DNA of 64,000 nucleotides, from positions 4,311-68,310 of the forward strand of contig JBKQTH010000136.1 in assembly GCA_052143275.1 (NCBI GenBank). Reading direction: 5' to 3'. This DNA comes from JAJPKE01 sp052143275 (GTDB taxonomy: Bacteria > Chloroflexota > Ktedonobacteria > Ktedonobacterales > JADMIN01). The translations under genes were made by a program, and so were the position numbers. The notes below the pieces were generated by a model, which made no database searches, was not told where the DNA came from, and was given only the letters and a program-made list of their open reading frames with translations. Positions 27,014 to 35,087 of this stretch are shown here, piece by piece (within the stretch, counting starts at the first letter, position 1; the number at the start of each line of letters is the position of its first letter).

Positions 27014-28738
27014 CTAAAACCGCTTGGGCAGCTGTCGCCCGGCGAGGCGTGTTGGCGCTTGGCTTGGAGGCGGGGCAGAATCTTCCGCTGCCGCATCGGG
27101 AGCGTGATGTGGCGATTTGGTTTCTGCCCACGCGCTGTAGCCTCCGTCGTAGCACGTCACCTGGCCGTCGTGTACCTCTATGATACGGTCGGCAATGCGG
27201 TCAAGGAAGTACCGGTCGTGTGAGATCACCACTACCGTCCCCATATAGTCCTCCAGCGCATCTTCAAGTGCCTCAGCGGAGTCGATATCAAGATGATTGG
27301 TCGGTTCATCCAGTGCGAGAAAGTTGGCGTTGCCAAGCATTAGGAGAAGGAGCGCCAGCCGGCTCCGCTCACCGCCGCTCAGGGTACGGATGGGCTCCCG
27401 AACTTGCTGGTAGGAAAAGAGAAATTTGCCAAGCAGGGCGACGGCCTGGTTCTCGTAATACGGTCGAGCGGCGCGCACCAGCTCAATTGGAGTCGCACCG
27501 AGATCCAGCGTCTCATGTCCCTGAGCGAAATAGCCGGTTTCGATGCTCGGGCCAACCCACCGCTCGCCATCAACCGGCTGCAACTCACCAGTCAATAGCT
27601 TGCAGAGGACACTCTTACCGGCGCCATTGGCGCCAACGATCCCGACTCGCTCGCCCCGGCGCAGCAACAGGTTGACGTCCAGTAGGACCAGCCGGTCGTC
27701 AAATGCTGCGCTAACATCACGTAACTCAATTACCTTGTGACCTCCCCGTGTCGCACTGTGCAATTGCAGCGCCATTTTGCGGCGCCCAAGCACCGGCCGT
27801 TCCACCTTCTCCATGGCATCTATTTGACGCTGTTTGTTACGCGCCTGCTTGATGTGCCGTTCGTTTGCTACCCAACTCGCCCATAGCTTGAAGCGCGCAA
27901 TAGCCTCTTCCAGTCGATCGATCTCCTTTTGTTGCGCAACATAAAGTTCCTTCTGGCGCAGCAAAGCTACCTGGCGTGCCAGAGTATAGGCGGAGTAGTT
28001 ACCAGGCCACATTTTAATCTTACCGCCGTCCAGTTCGGCGATCTGGTTGACCGTCTCATCCAGCAGATAACGATCATGAGAGACAATAATCACTGCACCA
28101 TCGAACTCCTGGATGAGCGCTTCCAGCTGCTGGCGGTGTGACAAGTCGAGATGGGTCTCGGGCTCATCCAGCAGCAAGAGCTCCGGACGCTGCACCAGGC
28201 AAGCCGCAAGCGCCACCAGCTTACGCTGCCCGCCACTAAGCTCCGCCATTGACTGGGTCATGGCGGTGCCGTCGAATCCAAGCGCGCGCAGGTGGTTGCG
28301 GGCCTCGCCCAGAAAACCAGGTCCGCCCAGCTCGTCAAAGCGGGCCAGAAGCTGTTCCTGGCGCACGAGCACCCGCTCCATATGCACCATATCGGCTATA
28401 ACCTCCGGGTCTGCCAGCTCGATTTCACAGGTGTGTAACTGTTCTTCAATCTTCGCCAGGTCAGTGCGTGCCGATTGCAGCAGTTCCAGCGGAGTCTCCT
28501 GTCCGCCCACAATGTGCTGAGGCAGATAGGCGGCACGAAGACCTTTGCGCTTCGAAAACTCGCCTGCCTGTACATCTTCAAGTCCCGCGATGATGCGCAG
28601 CAAGGTAGATTTGCCGGCGCCATTGGGACCAACTAGACCAATACGCCCTTGCTCCTGCACGGCAAAATCGAGTTCATGCAGGATGCGCCTTCCGCCATAA
28701 AACTTGGTTACTCCATGAATGTTGACCAGTAGCATCAT
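27014..28738 (-). CDS. ABC-F family ATPase
   Basis: This 574-residue soluble protein has two ABC ATPase domains and no membrane part, as in ABC-F proteins that act on the ribosome (EttA, Uup, antibiotic-protection factors). It shows Walker A motifs GPNGAGKST and GANGAGKSV, signatures LSGGQRK and LSGGERSR, and Walker B LLLDEPETHLD and LALDEPTNHLD. The linker between domains is basic and helical. A Pro/Ala-rich tail follows the second domain. GGAG lies close before the ATG. Whether it gives antibiotic resistance or serves housekeeping translation cannot be decided from the sequence. Confidence 0.9.
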   Translation of the reverse strand: MMLLVNIHGVTKFYGGRRILHELDFAVQEQGRIGLVGPNGAGKSTLLRIIAGLEDVQAGEFSKRKGLRAAYLPQHIVGGQETPLELLQSARTDLAKIEEQLHTCEIELADPEVIADMVHMERVLVRQEQLLARFDELGGPGFLGEARNHLRALGFDGTAMTQSMAELSGGQRKLVALAACLVQRPELLLLDEPETHLDLSHRQQLEALIQEFDGAVIIVSHDRYLLDETVNQIAELDGGKIKMWPGNYSAYTLARQVALLRQKELYVAQQKEIDRLEEAIARFKLWASWVANERHIKQARNKQRQIDAMEKVERPVLGRRKMALQLHSATRGGHKVIELRDVSAAFDDRLVLLDVNLLLRRGERVGIVGANGAGKSVLCKLLTGELQPVDGERWVGPSIETGYFAQGHETLDLGATPIELVRAARPYYENQAVALLGKFLFSYQQVREPIRTLSGGERSRLALLLLMLGNANFLALDEPTNHLDIDSAEALEDALEDYMGTVVVISHDRYFLDRIADRIIEVHDGQVTCYDGGYSAWAETKSPHHAPDAAAEDSAPPPSQAPTRLAGRQLPKRF

Positions 28739-29178
28739 TTGCTCTCCTATTTTCTACAGTTGTTCTCTGGAGTAAGAGCGCAGTGGATTAGCACAGAGGT
28801 GCAGCGTACTCTCGCGGCACTTCGGGGGAAACTAGGGCAGTCTACGTGTAGCAACCCAAAGAGCAGCGGCCGCGACCCCTGTACTGGCCACGACCGCTGC
28901 TCTTACGTGCGTCTTGTTGGACTGCTAAAGCCTTACACCAAGCGAGCTGAGTTCTGGGCACAGTACGGCATAAAACACAGCTATATCGCTGCCTTTAATA
29001 GTGCCATTGCTGCACTGAAAGCCCACTGGATACATGAATTCTTGCTCCCCTTGGGGATAAGAGGCGGAGAAACACTTCTGCCGCCAACATTACGGCGCAA
29101 GCGTACCACGCCAGCGCCGTGGAGGTCAAGCCAAGCCATCTGGCGCAGCCGTCTCGCCTGGATTCTTGAGGTGTGTAG
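28739..29178. other. Intergenic region between the ABC-F and EF-G-like genes
   Basis: About 440 bases with no convincing gene. An open frame on the plus strand spans it but has no recognisable content and runs into the EF-G-like gene in antisense. The only clear structure is the inverted repeat at 28859-28904. Confidence 0.6.
28859..28904 (-). terminator. Stem-loop downstream of the EF-G-like gene, possible terminator
   Basis: Perfect 11-base arms (28859-28869 and 28894-28904) of sequence AAGAGCAGCGG and its complement enclose 24 bases that can pair further in part. Read on the minus strand, it lies 275 bases after the EF-G-like stop and is followed by TTTGGGTT rather than a clean T run. A transcription stop is likely but not certain. 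Confidence 0.45.
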
Positions 29179-31212
29179 CTATTTCTCGGCGCGCTGCTTC
29201 TTGTATTCGTCGATGATTTGCTGCTGAATGTGAGCAGGCACCTCCTCGTAGCCGGAAAGCTCCATCGAGAACGTGCCTCTGCCCTGAGTGATAGAGCGCA
29301 GATCGGTGGCGTAATGCAACATCTCCGCCATAGGGACTTGAGCGGTAATGCGCTGCTGGCCATCGCCGATCGACTCCATCCCCAGGATACGCGCACGCTT
29401 GGTATTTAGATCTGAGTTTACATCGCCCATATTGGCTTCCGGCACTTCGATCACCGCTGTCATAATCGGCTCCAGCAGGGCTGGGGTGGCCAACGCGACG
29501 GCTTCTTTCATACCGATGTGTGCGGCGGTCTCAAATGCTTGGGAGGATGAGTCCACTGGGTGATATTTGCCATCGACCAGCGCAACCCGTATGTGTACCA
29601 CGGGGCAGCCGGCAATGAAACCCTGCTTGAGCGATTCTGCTACCCCTTTCTCAACACCGGGAACGTATTCCTTCGGCACCACACCGCCAACGATCTTGTT
29701 TTCAAATACATAGGTTTCATCACTGCCCACTAGAGGCTCAATCTCCAGCCAGATGTCCGCGAATTGACCGTGCCCTCCACTCTGTTTCTTGTGCCGTCCC
29801 TCGGCCCGTGCTTTCTTCTTTATTGTCTCACGGTAGGGCACCTTGCGATCGTGCTTGATGACGTCGACCCCATAGCGCCGCTGCATACGCTCAAGTGCGA
29901 TATCGATATGCGATTCACCCATGCCGGAAAGCAGTGTTTCAGCGGTTTCGGGATCGCGTGCCACGATTAGAGTGGGATCTTCTTCGGTTAGTCGCGAGAG
30001 CGCGGTACCCATCTTATCCAGATCGCTCTGGGTCTTCGCCGTCACTGAGGCGGTAAAGATTGGCTTCGGCAGATTGATCGGAGGCAAAACGTGTGAGTCT
30101 TTGGCTCCCAGCGTGTCGCCCGTGTGGGTACCGCTGAGTTTGACCACCGCGCCAATATCGCCGGTCGGCACCTCGGCCACGCTCTCCTGTGCCTTGCCGC
30201 GCATCGAGTAGAGTTGCCCCAGCCGCTCGTCCGCATTGCTGCTAAGATTGATGACATGACTGTCGGACTTGAGGCTGCCGCTGTAGGTACGGAAAAAGGT
30301 CTGCTGTCCTTTCTGCGGATCCACGACCGTCTTAAAGACAAAAGCAGTCGCTCCCGCGGTACCCGTAGGGCTTCGGACTGCCGCGCTGGGCAGGTAATCG
30401 GTGATAGCATCGAGCAGCGTCTGGATGCCGATGTTTAGCGCGCAAGATCCTGCCAGTACTGGTACCAGCGAATTCGCAGCCACGGCCTTCTTGATGGCCT
30501 GGCGCAGCTCATCCTCTGCGATCTCTTCTCCTTCAAGGTACTTTGCCATGAGCTCATCATCGCTTTCGATGGCACGTTCGACCAGCTGTTCCCGATATCC
30601 AGCGGCGGTTGCCGCGAGACTTTGCGGCATATCAATGGGAACAACTTTGGTTCCCGAGAAGCTGAAGGCTTTGCCGGAAACCAGGTCCACTACTCCCGAT
30701 AATGCACTCTGCTCGCCGATTGGCATCGAGAGTGGAGCGATGGAGCTACCAAAGTGGGATCTTAGGGACGCAAGCGCCTTCTCATAGCTGGTATTGTCCC
30801 GGTCCAGCTTGTTTATGAAAACCAGACGAGGCAAATGGTCCTGGTTGGCATACTTCCAGACTAACTCAGTGCCGATCTCGGCTCCTTTGTCGGCGGAGAC
30901 CACGACAACAGCGGCATCCGCGACCCGAAGAGCGGCCCTAACCTCGCCCACGAAATCGGCATAGCCAGGAGTGTCGAGGAAATTAATCTTGTTATGTCGC
31001 CATTCAGTAGGAATGACTGCCAGATTGATAGACATGTGGTGCTTGATCTCATCAGGGTCGGAGTCTGATGCAGACGTTCCCTCGTCGACTTTGCCGATGC
31101 GGTTTGCTGCGCCACTGTCATAGAGCGCCGCATCCACTAGCGAGGTCTTTCCGGAGCCGCCATGAGAGATGAGGACAACATTGCGAATCTGCTCCGCGAG
31201 ATAGACGTTCAT
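29179..31212 (-). CDS. Elongation factor G-like GTPase (EF-G paralogue)
   Basis: This 677-residue translational GTPase has the EF-G domain order: GTPase domain with P-loop SHGGSGKTSL, DTPGYADF and NKLDRDN; a beta-barrel domain II; then domains III-V with SGMGESHIDIALERMQRRYG and AQVPMAEMLHYATDLRSITQGRG. The P-loop differs from canonical EF-G (AHIDAGKTT) and matches the divergent EF-G group often annotated as EF-G II, whose members may act in ribosome recycling or have unclear roles. ATG 31212 gives NVYLAEQIRNVVLISHGG. AGGAG lies about eleven bases upstream. No rps12/rps7/tuf genes adjoin it, again unlike canonical fusA. Confidence 0.88.
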   Translation of the reverse strand: MNVYLAEQIRNVVLISHGGSGKTSLVDAALYDSGAANRIGKVDEGTSASDSDPDEIKHHMSINLAVIPTEWRHNKINFLDTPGYADFVGEVRAALRVADAAVVVVSADKGAEIGTELVWKYANQDHLPRLVFINKLDRDNTSYEKALASLRSHFGSSIAPLSMPIGEQSALSGVVDLVSGKAFSFSGTKVVPIDMPQSLAATAAGYREQLVERAIESDDELMAKYLEGEEIAEDELRQAIKKAVAANSLVPVLAGSCALNIGIQTLLDAITDYLPSAAVRSPTGTAGATAFVFKTVVDPQKGQQTFFRTYSGSLKSDSHVINLSSNADERLGQLYSMRGKAQESVAEVPTGDIGAVVKLSGTHTGDTLGAKDSHVLPPINLPKPIFTASVTAKTQSDLDKMGTALSRLTEEDPTLIVARDPETAETLLSGMGESHIDIALERMQRRYGVDVIKHDRKVPYRETIKKKARAEGRHKKQSGGHGQFADIWLEIEPLVGSDETYVFENKIVGGVVPKEYVPGVEKGVAESLKQGFIAGCPVVHIRVALVDGKYHPVDSSSQAFETAAHIGMKEAVALATPALLEPIMTAVIEVPEANMGDVNSDLNTKRARILGMESIGDGQQRITAQVPMAEMLHYATDLRSITQGRGTFSMELSGYEEVPAHIQQQIIDEYKKQRAEK

Positions 31213-31272
31213 AAGGGAGCTGCTCCTTTCTTGCAATCGTTTAGCTAGCTGTATCCAGACGGCAACCGAGCT

Positions 31273-32568
31273 TTAACCAGCGAATTCGCTGGGGTCGTCC
31301 AGGTGTGGCGTGAGATGCACTCCGGGTAGTGGAAATCGTGTCGCCAATGCTGTTGCTTGCTCGGCTATGCGTCTTACACCGTCGGGATCACCACGCAGGG
31401 CGATGGCGGTGTGAATCAATTCGGCAAGCTCATCCATTTGTGGAGAGCCGAAACCGCGTGTGGTAACTGCCGGAGTGCCTAACCGAACACCACTGGTTCG
31501 CACCGGCGGCTCCGGATCAAAAGGTATGCTATTCTTGTTTACCGTAATATGCACGGCGCCCAGAGCGTCTTCCGCCTCGCGACCAGTTACGCCTAGAGGG
31601 CGGACGTCGACAAGCATGAGATGGTTATCGGTACCGCCCGAAACCAGACGGAAGCCCTTCCCCTGTAGTCCTCTGGCCAGCGCCTGCGCATTGTCTATGA
31701 CACGCTGCTGATACAGGCGAAAATCTGGGCTGGCTGCCTCTTTAAAGGCCACTGCCTTGGCGGCGATAGTGTTCATCAATGGGCCGCCCTGAGTCCCTGG
31801 GAAAACTCCCTTGTCAATCTTTCCGGCAAGTTCAGCGGTACAGAGGATGATAGCGCCACGGGGACCACGAAGTGTCTTATGGGTAGTTGTCGTCACAACC
31901 TGACAGTAGGGCACTGGGCTGGGATAGAGGCCAGCTACCACCAAACCGGCTACATGCGCAATGTCGGCCATGAGCAATGAGCCGACGTCATCGGCAATCT
32001 GGCGGAAGCGGGCAAAATCCAGTCTACGCGGATAGGCGGAGAAACCAGCAACTATCAGCTTTGGGTGATGCTCCTCCGCCAATCGCTGTAACTCATCATA
32101 ATCGATGACCTCCGTTTCGCGATTGACACCGTACGGGATGAAATTATAGAGCTTACCCGAAAAGTTGACTTTGGAGCCGTGAGTTAGGTGCCCACCTTGA
32201 TCCAGTGCCATGCCCAGCACGGTATCGCCTGGCTGTAAAAAGGCTAGGTAGACGGCAGCATTGGCCTGCGCACCAGAGTGTGGCTGGACGTTGGCATGCT
32301 CGGCGCCAAAGAGCCGCTTGGCACGCTCGATGGCTACCTCTTCCGCCTGGTCCACGAACTCACAGCCACCATAGTATCGCTTACCCGGCAGTCCCTCAGC
32401 GTACTTGTTGGTCATCACATTCGCCATGGTCTCGGCGACCGCACTGCTCACGTAGTTCTCGGAAGCAATGAGCTCTATGCCCGTGAATTGACGCAGTTCT
32501 TCCCGCTTGATGATTTCGGCGATTTCTGGGTCGGTAGCTTCGAGATGACGCATGTCCATAGAATCCAT
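31273..32568 (-). CDS. glyA: Serine hydroxymethyltransferase
   Basis: GlyA interconverts serine and glycine with tetrahydrofolate and is the main source of one-carbon units. The 431-residue PLP enzyme has LIASENYVS, the NVQPHSGAQANAAVYLAFL region, MADIAHVAGLVVAG and the PLP-binding Lys in VTTTTHKTLRGPRG. Near the C-terminus are VRTSGVRLGTPAVTTRG and the RGFG turn. ATG 32568 is favoured, with AAAGG upstream; other in-frame ATG codons at 32559 and 32553 are possible. A perfect 13-base hairpin lies in the leader at 32665-32693. It sits 60 bases upstream of the EF-G-like gene on the same strand and may be cotranscribed with it. Confidence 0.95.
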   Translation of the reverse strand: MDSMDMRHLEATDPEIAEIIKREELRQFTGIELIASENYVSSAVAETMANVMTNKYAEGLPGKRYYGGCEFVDQAEEVAIERAKRLFGAEHANVQPHSGAQANAAVYLAFLQPGDTVLGMALDQGGHLTHGSKVNFSGKLYNFIPYGVNRETEVIDYDELQRLAEEHHPKLIVAGFSAYPRRLDFARFRQIADDVGSLLMADIAHVAGLVVAGLYPSPVPYCQVVTTTTHKTLRGPRGAIILCTAELAGKIDKGVFPGTQGGPLMNTIAAKAVAFKEAASPDFRLYQQRVIDNAQALARGLQGKGFRLVSGGTDNHLMLVDVRPLGVTGREAEDALGAVHITVNKNSIPFDPEPPVRTSGVRLGTPAVTTRGFGSPQMDELAELIHTAIALRGDPDGVRRIAEQATALATRFPLPGVHLTPHLDDPSEFAG

Positions 32569-32664
32569 AGAGTCGCGCTGCCTTTCAAAAAGCGCTTTGC
32601 ACATGCCAAGTCGCAGATGTCGTGTAGCTCGCCACGTACCTGATCTGCTTCCGCTGTATGCCAC

Positions 32665-32693
32665 TTTCCGGAGAGACTCTGTCTCTCCGGAAA
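32665..32693 (-). other. Perfect 13-bp hairpin in the glyA leader
   Basis: TTTCCGGAGAGAC (32665-32677), a three-base loop and its exact complement (32681-32693) lie about 100 bases upstream of the glyA start. There is no T run on either side, so it is not a standard terminator. I cannot match it to a known riboswitch class. Confidence 0.7.
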
Positions 32694-32798
32694 CATATAG
32701 GGAGCAATCACAGCAATGGCCAGGGTGCCGCTGGTGGCTAGTAGTATATCATCGCTGTGCGAGTGGCTGGTGAAAGCAATCCTACAGCCAGGTATCGC

Positions 32799-33251
32799 CT
32801 AGGAGGATCCGGCATTGCTGGCAGCAATGAGGGGCAAAATAAAGATGACAAGGAACACTATCCCGAGTAGCACTACATTCCACGCGAGCCCTATATAGCC
32901 AATTATGATCCCAGCGTTGGCCAGACCCAACCCCTCTTCGGTTGTGCTTGCTTGCCTGATTTGGCTCCGAGCGACATGGCCAAAGATGACGCCGAGAACC
33001 GAACCTATTAGGCCAAGTAGAATAAACCCGCCAATTGACAGAATCAGGCTCGCGATGGCAAATCCATTGGTTGAGGGCGCTACTGGACCTGGATAGTAGG
33101 GGTAGCCCGCCCCAAACTGCTGTGGTGGATAGGCTGGGTAGTATGGCGGTGGCGGAGAGGGAGGATATGGCACCTGCCCACGATCTGGAGAAGAGTGCCC
33201 AAACGGCTGATTTCCTTCGGAATTGGAGTCCATCGGATTGCCCCCCATCAT
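32799..33251 (-). CDS. DUF4190 membrane protein with Pro/Tyr-rich N-terminus
   Basis: This 150-residue protein starts with a 55-residue Pro/Tyr-rich cytoplasmic stretch (PYPPSPPPPYYPAYPPQQ). Two membrane segments follow that form the DUF4190 unit: NGFAIASLILSIGGFILLGLIG, then VIFGHVARSQI and GLANAGIIIGYIGLAW. DUF4190 proteins are common in Gram-positive bacteria and Chloroflexota, often near kinases, with no assigned function. The start may be ATG 33251 or ATG 33233. It is divergent from the PknB-type kinase gene, whose own tail is similarly Pro-rich. Confidence 0.8.
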   Translation of the reverse strand: MMGGNPMDSNSEGNQPFGHSSPDRGQVPYPPSPPPPYYPAYPPQQFGAGYPYYPGPVAPSTNGFAIASLILSIGGFILLGLIGSVLGVIFGHVARSQIRQASTTEEGLGLANAGIIIGYIGLAWNVVLLGIVFLVIFILPLIAASNAGSS

Positions 33252-33446
33252 AAACTGTTCGCACCGGACACTTATCCCCTTTACGGGATAGAGAGGAAAG
33301 CGCCTCTCGTTACAAAACTGAACCGCAGGCGCTGCTGCCCAACAAGAGTCTGTGAAATATTAGACACCAGTACACATCATACGCCGATTTTCGGTATGGA
33401 GTTGCAGGAAGTGACCGCCCACGGTAGGAAAGGATAGGACTGCCGG

Positions 33447-33474
33447 TGGACTGGCCCCGTATGCGCGGTATAAT
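33447..33474 (+). promoter_or_regulatory. Promoter of the PknB-type kinase gene
   Basis: TGGACT (33447-33452), a 16-base spacer and a perfect TATAAT (33469-33474). The predicted transcription start is near 33481, leaving a leader of about 85 bases before ATG 33566. Confidence 0.55.
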
Positions 33475-33565
33475 GGGTACGTGCTTGCCAAACGCCTACG
33501 CTGGATAGCGGTTTGATCGTTGCGCCATTCTATACTCTCTATGCTTTGTGAAAGGCTATGGTGAT

Positions 33566-34975
33566 ATGCAGGTTCGGCAGCTAGGCTCCTACGAGCTTAT
33601 TCGGCGGCTGGGTGAAGGAGGTATGGCACGCGTCTATCTGGCGCGCGATGTACGTCTTGGCCGGGAAGTAGCTCTTAAAGTCCTGGAGCCGCAACTGGCT
33701 GAACGGCCCGGTTTTCGTGAGCGCTTTTTGAGAGAAGCGCGAGTTGCGGCCTCGCTGGACCATCCACATATCGTGCCGCTTTACGACTTTGGCGAATCAG
33801 ACTCGCTACTCTATCTGGTCATGCCCTATGTCAGCGGCGGCAGTTTGCAGGATGTACTTAAGCGCGCTCCACTTCCGATTGGAGAAGCGGTAGCTTACGG
33901 GTCACAGATCGCCGATGCGCTGGACTATGCCCACCAGCGTAAGGTGATCCACCGGGACGTGAAGCCGGCCAACATGCTCCTACATGCTGATGGTCGCTTG
34001 ATGCTTTCAGACTTCGGCTTGGCCAAGATCCTGGATAGGTCCCGCCCCAACGTTTCACGAGGACATCCTGACGCTGGAACACCGGAATACATGGCGCCGG
34101 AACAGATCGAAGGCCATACCGACGAACGCTCAGATGTCTATGCCCTTGGGGTAGTGCTCTACCTCTTGCTCACCGGCCACCTGCCCTTTACCGGCTCGAC
34201 ATCGAGCGCGGTAATGGACGGGCATTTGTATCAGTTGCCTACGGGGCCACGCCATCTCAACCCAGTGGTGACTCCAGCCGTCCAGGCAGTGGTATTGCGG
34301 GCTCTAGCCAAGCATCCTGACGATCGCTATCAGCGAGCAGGTGATCTGAGCGCAGCACTTCTGGCGGCGTTGGTATCCGGCGACGCCGAGCCACTCCCCT
34401 TTTCGCTTGAGAGCGACGAGCGAAGCGCTGCCGGCTCGCTACCTACACCGCAGATCTCTATTACCCCACATCTGGTGACCAGACCGCATTCTCCGCCTGC
34501 TCCCTTGCCCTGGGAAATCCCTGATTGGGAGGCGGCGGCACCTGGGCATTCAGGAGTGTCTGCAAGTCCAATCAGTGGTATCCTCAACACCAACGACCCG
34601 CTAAGTGACCTTCCCAGTCAAGGACTGGGGAGAATCTCTCCAGGCATACCGGCGGGTACGGCGGCTTTGGGAACTTCAGCGTCACCATTGGTTTCGGAGG
34701 CGACGTACGGTCGCTCGCTGTTACCAGCTTCGGGTCGCCTTTCCATTCCTGAGACCTCGGCAACTCCAGTACAATTATCCGGGCCTCTCAAGAGTATCTC
34801 TCGTGTGAGCAGACCATACCCGGTGGCTCCCTCGCGGGCGATGTCAACCGCATCCTCACCTCCGGCCCGCAGACGGATGTGGCCTAAAATCTGGCTATGG
34901 ATGATCATTGCCCTGATGCTGGCGTTGCTTGTCCTGACTATACTGCTCCGCCTCCGTCCGTTCTCTTTCGCGTGA
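33566..34975 (+). CDS. PknB-type serine/threonine protein kinase with a C-terminal membrane anchor
   Basis: This 469-residue protein has a eukaryotic-like kinase domain in its first 280 residues: glycine loop LGEGGMARVYLA, Lys38 in VALKVL, HRDVKPANMLL with catalytic Asp131, DFGLAKI with Asp149, and the activation segment GTPEYMAPEQ. A Pro/Ser-rich cytoplasmic linker of about 160 residues leads to one membrane span (IWLWMIIALMLALLVLTILL) at the very C-terminus, with only a few residues outside. It therefore lacks PASTA or other external sensor domains. ATG 33566 is chosen; GTG 33548 is possible. The TIG-like surface protein encoded next is a plausible functional neighbour. Confidence 0.92.
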   Translation: MQVRQLGSYELIRRLGEGGMARVYLARDVRLGREVALKVLEPQLAERPGFRERFLREARVAASLDHPHIVPLYDFGESDSLLYLVMPYVSGGSLQDVLKRAPLPIGEAVAYGSQIADALDYAHQRKVIHRDVKPANMLLHADGRLMLSDFGLAKILDRSRPNVSRGHPDAGTPEYMAPEQIEGHTDERSDVYALGVVLYLLLTGHLPFTGSTSSAVMDGHLYQLPTGPRHLNPVVTPAVQAVVLRALAKHPDDRYQRAGDLSAALLAALVSGDAEPLPFSLESDERSAAGSLPTPQISITPHLVTRPHSPPAPLPWEIPDWEAAAPGHSGVSASPISGILNTNDPLSDLPSQGLGRISPGIPAGTAALGTSASPLVSEATYGRSLLPASGRLSIPETSATPVQLSGPLKSISRVSRPYPVAPSRAMSTASSPPARRRMWPKIWLWMIIALMLALLVLTILLRLRPFSFA

Positions 34976-34992
34976 GAAAACTGGTCTGCGAC

Positions 34993-35021
34993 TTGACGAA
35001 AGTCGGATGGCCTCATACAAT
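34993..35021 (+). promoter_or_regulatory. Strong sigma-70-type promoter for the TIG-like protein gene
   Basis: TTGACG (34993-34998), exactly 17 bases, then TACAAT (35016-35021). Transcription should start near 35028, about 60 bases before ATG 35088. Confidence 0.7.
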
Positions 35022-35087
35022 GTGCCCCAGGCCGGTCGCTTCTCTCGGGCCTTGCGGGACAGGGTACACAAAGTAGGATTCTAGAGC

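Noticed and set aside
28739..29227. Plus-strand 162-codon frame in the ABC-F/EF-G gap
   Set aside because: No domain, no ribosome-binding site, and it runs into the EF-G-like gene in antisense.
32569..32770. glyA leader considered as a glycine or tetrahydrofolate riboswitch
   Set aside because: Apart from one perfect hairpin I cannot find the conserved cores of either class by eye.
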